From Bacteroidaceae bacterium (GTDB taxonomy: Bacteria > Bacteroidota > Bacteroidia > Bacteroidales > Bacteroidaceae), in NCBI GenBank assembly GCA_017547205.1, contig JAFYQH010000075.1:1-36614 (forward strand): a stretch of 36,614 nucleotides of DNA, given 5' to 3'. The notes beneath the pieces were generated by a model that saw only the letters and a program-made list of their open reading frames with translations, did not search any database and was not told the origin of the DNA. Every line of letters starts with the position of its first letter. Positions within the stretch are counted from its first letter, which is position 1. Both the position numbers and the translations under genes were made by a program. Below, one piece after another: positions 33,698-36,614 of the stretch.

Positions 33698-34537
33698 ATG
33701 ATACTTATTGCCGACAGCGGATCAACGAAGACCGATTGGGTTCTATGCGACAAGGGAGAGATTGTCACACGCATAAAGACACAAGGCCTGAACCCCACAA
33801 TACAGAGCGCCGAGGACATCCTTGCAGTGCTCACTAGCGAGCTTGCCGGGAAGATTGACGCCGACATGCCCGAAAGCATCCACTTCTATGGGGCGGGATG
33901 TGCATACGACAATGCGAACAGAAGAATGCAGACAGCCCTCGAAGCCACATTCACCACAAAGGACATACACATAAACAGCGACCTGCTTGCTGCGGCCCGC
34001 GCCCTATGCGGCCACGAGGAAGGCATAGCATGCATTCTGGGTACCGGGTCAAACTCATGTCTCTTCGACGGCAGCAACATCATAGACAACACCCCGTCGC
34101 TCGGTTTCATCCTCGGTGACGAAGGAAGCGGTGCACACCTCGGACGCCAACTGGTAAGCGACTGCATAAAAAAGCAGTTGTCGAAAGAACTGCGCGAAAA
34201 GTTCTTCAGCCGCTACCAGCTCGACAAGGCAACCATACTCGAACGGGTATACCGCACCCCGCTCCCCAACCGCTGGCTTGCAAGCTTCACACCGTTCCTC
34301 AGCGAGAACAAGAAGAACGCTGAGATACAGGCACTGCTGAAGCATTGTTTCACACAGTTCTTCCAGCGCAACACCATGGTCTACCGCAAGTCATGGCTGC
34401 CAATACACATAATAGGAGGCGTAGGTGTAAACTTCGTACAGGAGATAAAAGAGACTGCCGAGAGCCTTGGACTATCAATAGGAAAAATTGTAGAAAGCCC
34501 CATGGAGGGACTGATTGAATTCCATAAAACCAATTAA
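33698..34537 (+). CDS. BadF/BadG/BcrA/BcrD-family amino-sugar kinase
   Basis: 279 residues of the ASKHA fold. Phosphate-1 loop D6-S-G-S-T-K-T-D-W14, phosphate-2 loop ILGTGSNSCLF (near 110-120), GDEGSGAHLG (near 135-145) and adenosine motif IIGGVGVN (near 247-254). This group includes N-acetylglucosamine kinases, so phosphorylation of GlcNAc or a related amino sugar with ATP in the cytoplasm is likely. It stands between an AmpG-like permease and an FKBP lipoprotein, all on the plus strand with short gaps (42 and 10 bp). That context points to peptidoglycan-sugar recovery. The leader carries no promoter of its own that I can recognise. Confidence 0.88.
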   Translation: MILIADSGSTKTDWVLCDKGEIVTRIKTQGLNPTIQSAEDILAVLTSELAGKIDADMPESIHFYGAGCAYDNANRRMQTALEATFTTKDIHINSDLLAAARALCGHEEGIACILGTGSNSCLFDGSNIIDNTPSLGFILGDEGSGAHLGRQLVSDCIKKQLSKELREKFFSRYQLDKATILERVYRTPLPNRWLASFTPFLSENKKNAEIQALLKHCFTQFFQRNTMVYRKSWLPIHIIGGVGVNFVQEIKETAESLGLSIGKIVESPMEGLIEFHKTN

Positions 34538-34547
34538 TAAACAAACC

Positions 34548-35639
34548 ATGAAGAAAATCATTTCATTTGCAGCATGTGCCACAGCATTGTTCATGGCATC
34601 ATGCGGTTCAGGTGACTACCTGGAGAAGAAGGAGTTGCTTACAAAGGGCGACAGCTCTACACTCGACACATTGTCATACGTTATAGGTATGAACATCGGT
34701 AACCAGATAGTAAACGGCGTAATGCCACAGTTGAAGGCCGATTACAACGCACTCGTAGGAACAATAGAGAAAGCGGCGCTCACACCCGACAAGACCATCG
34801 AGGTCGCAGGCGTGAAGATCTGCAAGGACAGCATGAACGTTCTTGGCATGAAGTACCTTGGTCCCGAGTTCAACGGCAAGGTAATGGCAGCACTGAGAGA
34901 CTCCACAGGCAACACACAAATCTTCGCCGACGACAACGAGAAGTTGCTCGTTTCAACGCTCATCGGTGCCAACATCGGTTACAGCCTTACAACGGCCAAC
35001 ATGCCAATACAGACAACATGGATTCTCAACGCCATCAACGACGTAAACGACAAGGCTCAGAAGATTGACGACAACGCAGCCGAGGCATTCATGCGCAACT
35101 ATCACCTGGTTACACTCCCAGAGGCAGCCAAGAAGGAAGCTGCAGACTGGCTCGCTACAATTGAGAAGAAGAGCGGTGTACAGAAGACCGAGTCAGGCAT
35201 CCTTTATATCATAGAGGATGAGGGTGACATCAACGCAAAAGCAACAAGTGACGACGACAAGGTAAAGGTTCTCTACACCGGCCGCAACTGCTATGGTGAG
35301 GTATTCGACTCAAACCGTTGGAGTGACATGCCCAAGGAGCGTCAGGAGATGATGAAGCAGTACCGTCCCGACGAGGCCGGCAAGGACAACCCCATCGAAT
35401 TCCCGCTCAGCGGAGTAATCAAGGGCTGGACCGAGGGCATGAAGCTCATCGGCAAGGGCGGCAAGATCACACTTTGGATTCCGTCAGAACTCGCATACGG
35501 CGAGAGAGGTGCAGGCCCACAGATAGGCCCCCACTCAGCACTCCGCTTCGATGTTGAATTGCTCGATGTAATTCCCGCAGCTCCCGTAGCACCTGCAGCT
35601 CCGGCAGCAGAGGAAACTCCCGCAGCACCTGCTGAGTAA
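34548..35639 (+). CDS. FKBP-type peptidyl-prolyl isomerase lipoprotein
   Basis: 363 residues from MKKIISFAACATALFMASC (lipidated Cys19); the upstream in-frame ATG at 34515 lies inside the preceding kinase gene. The N-terminal FKBP_N dimerisation region spans about 25-200. The FKBP_C catalytic domain follows, with KVLYTGRNCYGEVFDSNRW, FPLSGVIKGWTEGMKLIGKG, LWIPSELAYGERGAG and a final RFDVELLDV. The tail is Ala/Pro-rich (AAPVAPAAPAAEETPAAPAE), a low-complexity end. It is an envelope folding catalyst, with Cys19 suggesting membrane attachment. It lies 10 bp behind the kinase and closes the operon with a terminator at 35684-35717. Confidence 0.93.
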   Translation: MKKIISFAACATALFMASCGSGDYLEKKELLTKGDSSTLDTLSYVIGMNIGNQIVNGVMPQLKADYNALVGTIEKAALTPDKTIEVAGVKICKDSMNVLGMKYLGPEFNGKVMAALRDSTGNTQIFADDNEKLLVSTLIGANIGYSLTTANMPIQTTWILNAINDVNDKAQKIDDNAAEAFMRNYHLVTLPEAAKKEAADWLATIEKKSGVQKTESGILYIIEDEGDINAKATSDDDKVKVLYTGRNCYGEVFDSNRWSDMPKERQEMMKQYRPDEAGKDNPIEFPLSGVIKGWTEGMKLIGKGGKITLWIPSELAYGERGAGPQIGPHSALRFDVELLDVIPAAPVAPAAPAAEETPAAPAE

Positions 35640-35683
35640 TAAAGAATCGAGTGAGGGTGACCAAAGCCCTATTCCTGAACAAG

Positions 35684-35717
35684 CAATCCTCATCAGAGCA
35701 TATTTTGATGAGGATTG
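35684..35717 (+). terminator. Terminator of the permease/kinase/FKBP operon
   Basis: CAATCCTCATCA (35684-35695) pairs exactly with TGATGAGGATTG (35706-35717) around a 10-nt loop, followed by TCTTCTTT. Confidence 0.8.
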
Positions 35718-35789
35718 TCTTCTTTATACAATGACTTTAGAGTTACCCTCCATTTTTTATCTACCTAGCATACTGTGTTTATTTAAATA

Positions 35790-35910
35790 GGTAATAATAT
35801 AGCAGTTGACCCTCATACTAAAAACGCGTTGATGTCATATCGAACGAACGTGAGATATCTCGTATATTGTTGCTAGAAATCCCTCGTCGCTTTGTTCTGT
35901 CGGGATGAAC
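35790..35910 (-). repeat. Dispersed inverted-repeat element, copy D
   Basis: It begins GGTAATAATATAGCAGTTGA, the reverse complement of the right end of copies A and B, and runs through AACGCGTTGATGTCATATCG and AGATATCTCGTATATTGTTG to CCCTCGTCGCTTTGTTCTGT. The far terminal repeat is degenerate (GATGAACTGTGTTATAAAC). A related half element, GTCATGTCGACCGAAGCGGA followed by GACATCTC, lies at about 35947-35974. Confidence 0.75.
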
Positions 35911-36048
35911 TGTGTTATAAACAGCAAAGAGCACAATCCCCATCCATGTCATGTCGACCGAAGCGGAGACATCTCTGTTTTGCGTGTTACAGAGGTCCAC
36001 CTGACAGTCATACTGTTATCTTTTATTTATTTTAACGTCATTCTATCC

Positions 36049-36595
36049 TTACTTTTTGACGCAAAAAGTAACAAAAACTTCGGCACACGGGCGCAACAGT
36101 CGCTCGTTCCTCCTGCTCATGAATTGCCTTGCAGGCAATATAACTCGTCCGTCACTCGCTTGTCGCTTCAAGACTTTCTGCCGTCAGCAGGGTGCTGCGG
36201 AAAAATGTTGCCAGCGAGCGTAACGCAAGCTCGTTTGCAAGTTACACCGCGAGCGCAGCACATTTAAGCCATAGGCAGCGCACTGCGTACGGCAATTTAC
36301 AAGGAATATAATTGCCGTACTACGTTTGGACGGTCCTCGCACAATGGCCTGCTGCCGGCAGGTCTTTCCGCGGTGTTGCTTACGGTGCCGGATATTCAGG
36401 AATTAGAATCATGACGCGGAGAAAGGTAATCTTAAAAGAAAAACCGGCACCGTTAAAAATCACAACTTGAACTCTTTTGATTTACGGAATCAAGCGAGGA
36501 CTGTTTGACCGAAAGTTAACAATGCTTGCTTTCCGCAACCCGCGAGGCGCAACCGTTGCCTGCGCATCTCGCGACCTATTGCTGCAAGCATTGTT
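36049..36595. other. Gene-free region with five or more strong hairpins
   Basis: Perfect inverted repeats: TTACTTTTTG/CAAAAAGTAA (36049-36058, 36062-36071); ATTGCC/GGCAAT (36123-36128, 36134-36139); GTACGGCAATT/AATTGCCGTAC (36287-36297, 36310-36320); ACGGTGCCGG/CCGGCACCGT (36382-36391, 36444-36453). AACAATGCTTGC/GCAAGCATTGTT (36518-36529, 36584-36595) encloses CGCGAG/CTCGCG (36541-36546, 36568-36573). No convincing coding frame exists on either strand up to the window end. It may be a structured RNA, an untranslated leader of a gene beyond the edge, or the end of a mobile element. The 35719-36614 stretch otherwise holds only the repeats already listed. Confidence 0.5.
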
Positions 36596-36614
36596 GATTA
36601 AACAAGTTTAATTC

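Noticed and set aside
36518-36595. Possible integron attC site
   Set aside because: The long imperfect hairpin with GTT at its end is suggestive, but the attC core site pattern and cassette structure are missing and there is no integrase in view.

Overview
The window looks like chromosomal DNA of a gut- or oral-type member of the Bacteroidales (Bacteroidota). Three things suggest this. First, several intergenic regions carry the Bacteroidota promoter form (-7 box TAnnTTTG, sometimes with TTTG about 19 nt upstream). Second, gene families and neighbourhoods are typical of the order: a BspA-like leucine-rich-repeat protein, a lipidated TamA homologue (TamL), DUF4296 and DUF4252-like proteins, ileS / DksA-like / lspA, and an HsdR_N protein next to holA. 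Third, many lipoprotein signal peptides end in S-C. I see no tRNA, rRNA or CRISPR array and no transposase gene. The genus cannot be fixed by eye.

Layout. 1-724: the 5' part of a secreted leucine-rich-repeat gene (minus strand) with seven exact 23-codon repeats. 725-1339: no gene, but dispersed inverted-repeat elements. 1340-4462: a RecB-family nuclease, DNA polymerase III delta (holA), an HsdR_N protein read divergently from holA across a perfect palindrome holding both promoters, and a nitrilase-family amidase. 4463-4804: another repeat element and a hairpin. 4805-14829: four paralogous acyl-CoA ligase-like genes (minus strand); between the first and second sits a divergent plus-strand pair, a beta-propeller lipoprotein and a secreted alpha/beta hydrolase. 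15287-17062: an oxaloacetate decarboxylase / pyruvate carboxylase B-like protein whose biotin domain lacks the biotinyl lysine.

17258-21737 (minus): tamL, a metallo-beta-lactamase-fold hydrolase and tyrS. 21983-22759 (plus): a SpoU-type RNA methyltransferase. 22808-28383 (minus): ileS, a zinc-less DksA-like protein, lspA, a DUF4296 lipoprotein and a small coupled ORF. 28604-30526 (minus): a sugar-kinase/RapZ fusion and a small secreted protein. 30843-32177 (plus): NADP-type glutamate dehydrogenase. 32390-35639 (plus): an AmpG-like permease, a BadF-type amino-sugar kinase and an FKBP lipoprotein. 35640-36614: no gene, repeats and a dense series of hairpins.

Themes. (a) Envelope and peptidoglycan-sugar handling: permease, amino-sugar kinase, kinase-RapZ fusion, TamL and LspA. 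(b) A four-copy acyl-activating family in which every copy has lost the usual A10 lysine. (c) Housekeeping translation and replication genes. The best candidates for undescribed biology are the ligase array, the kinase-RapZ fusion near the uptake genes, the lysine-less carboxyltransferase, and the structured non-coding right end.
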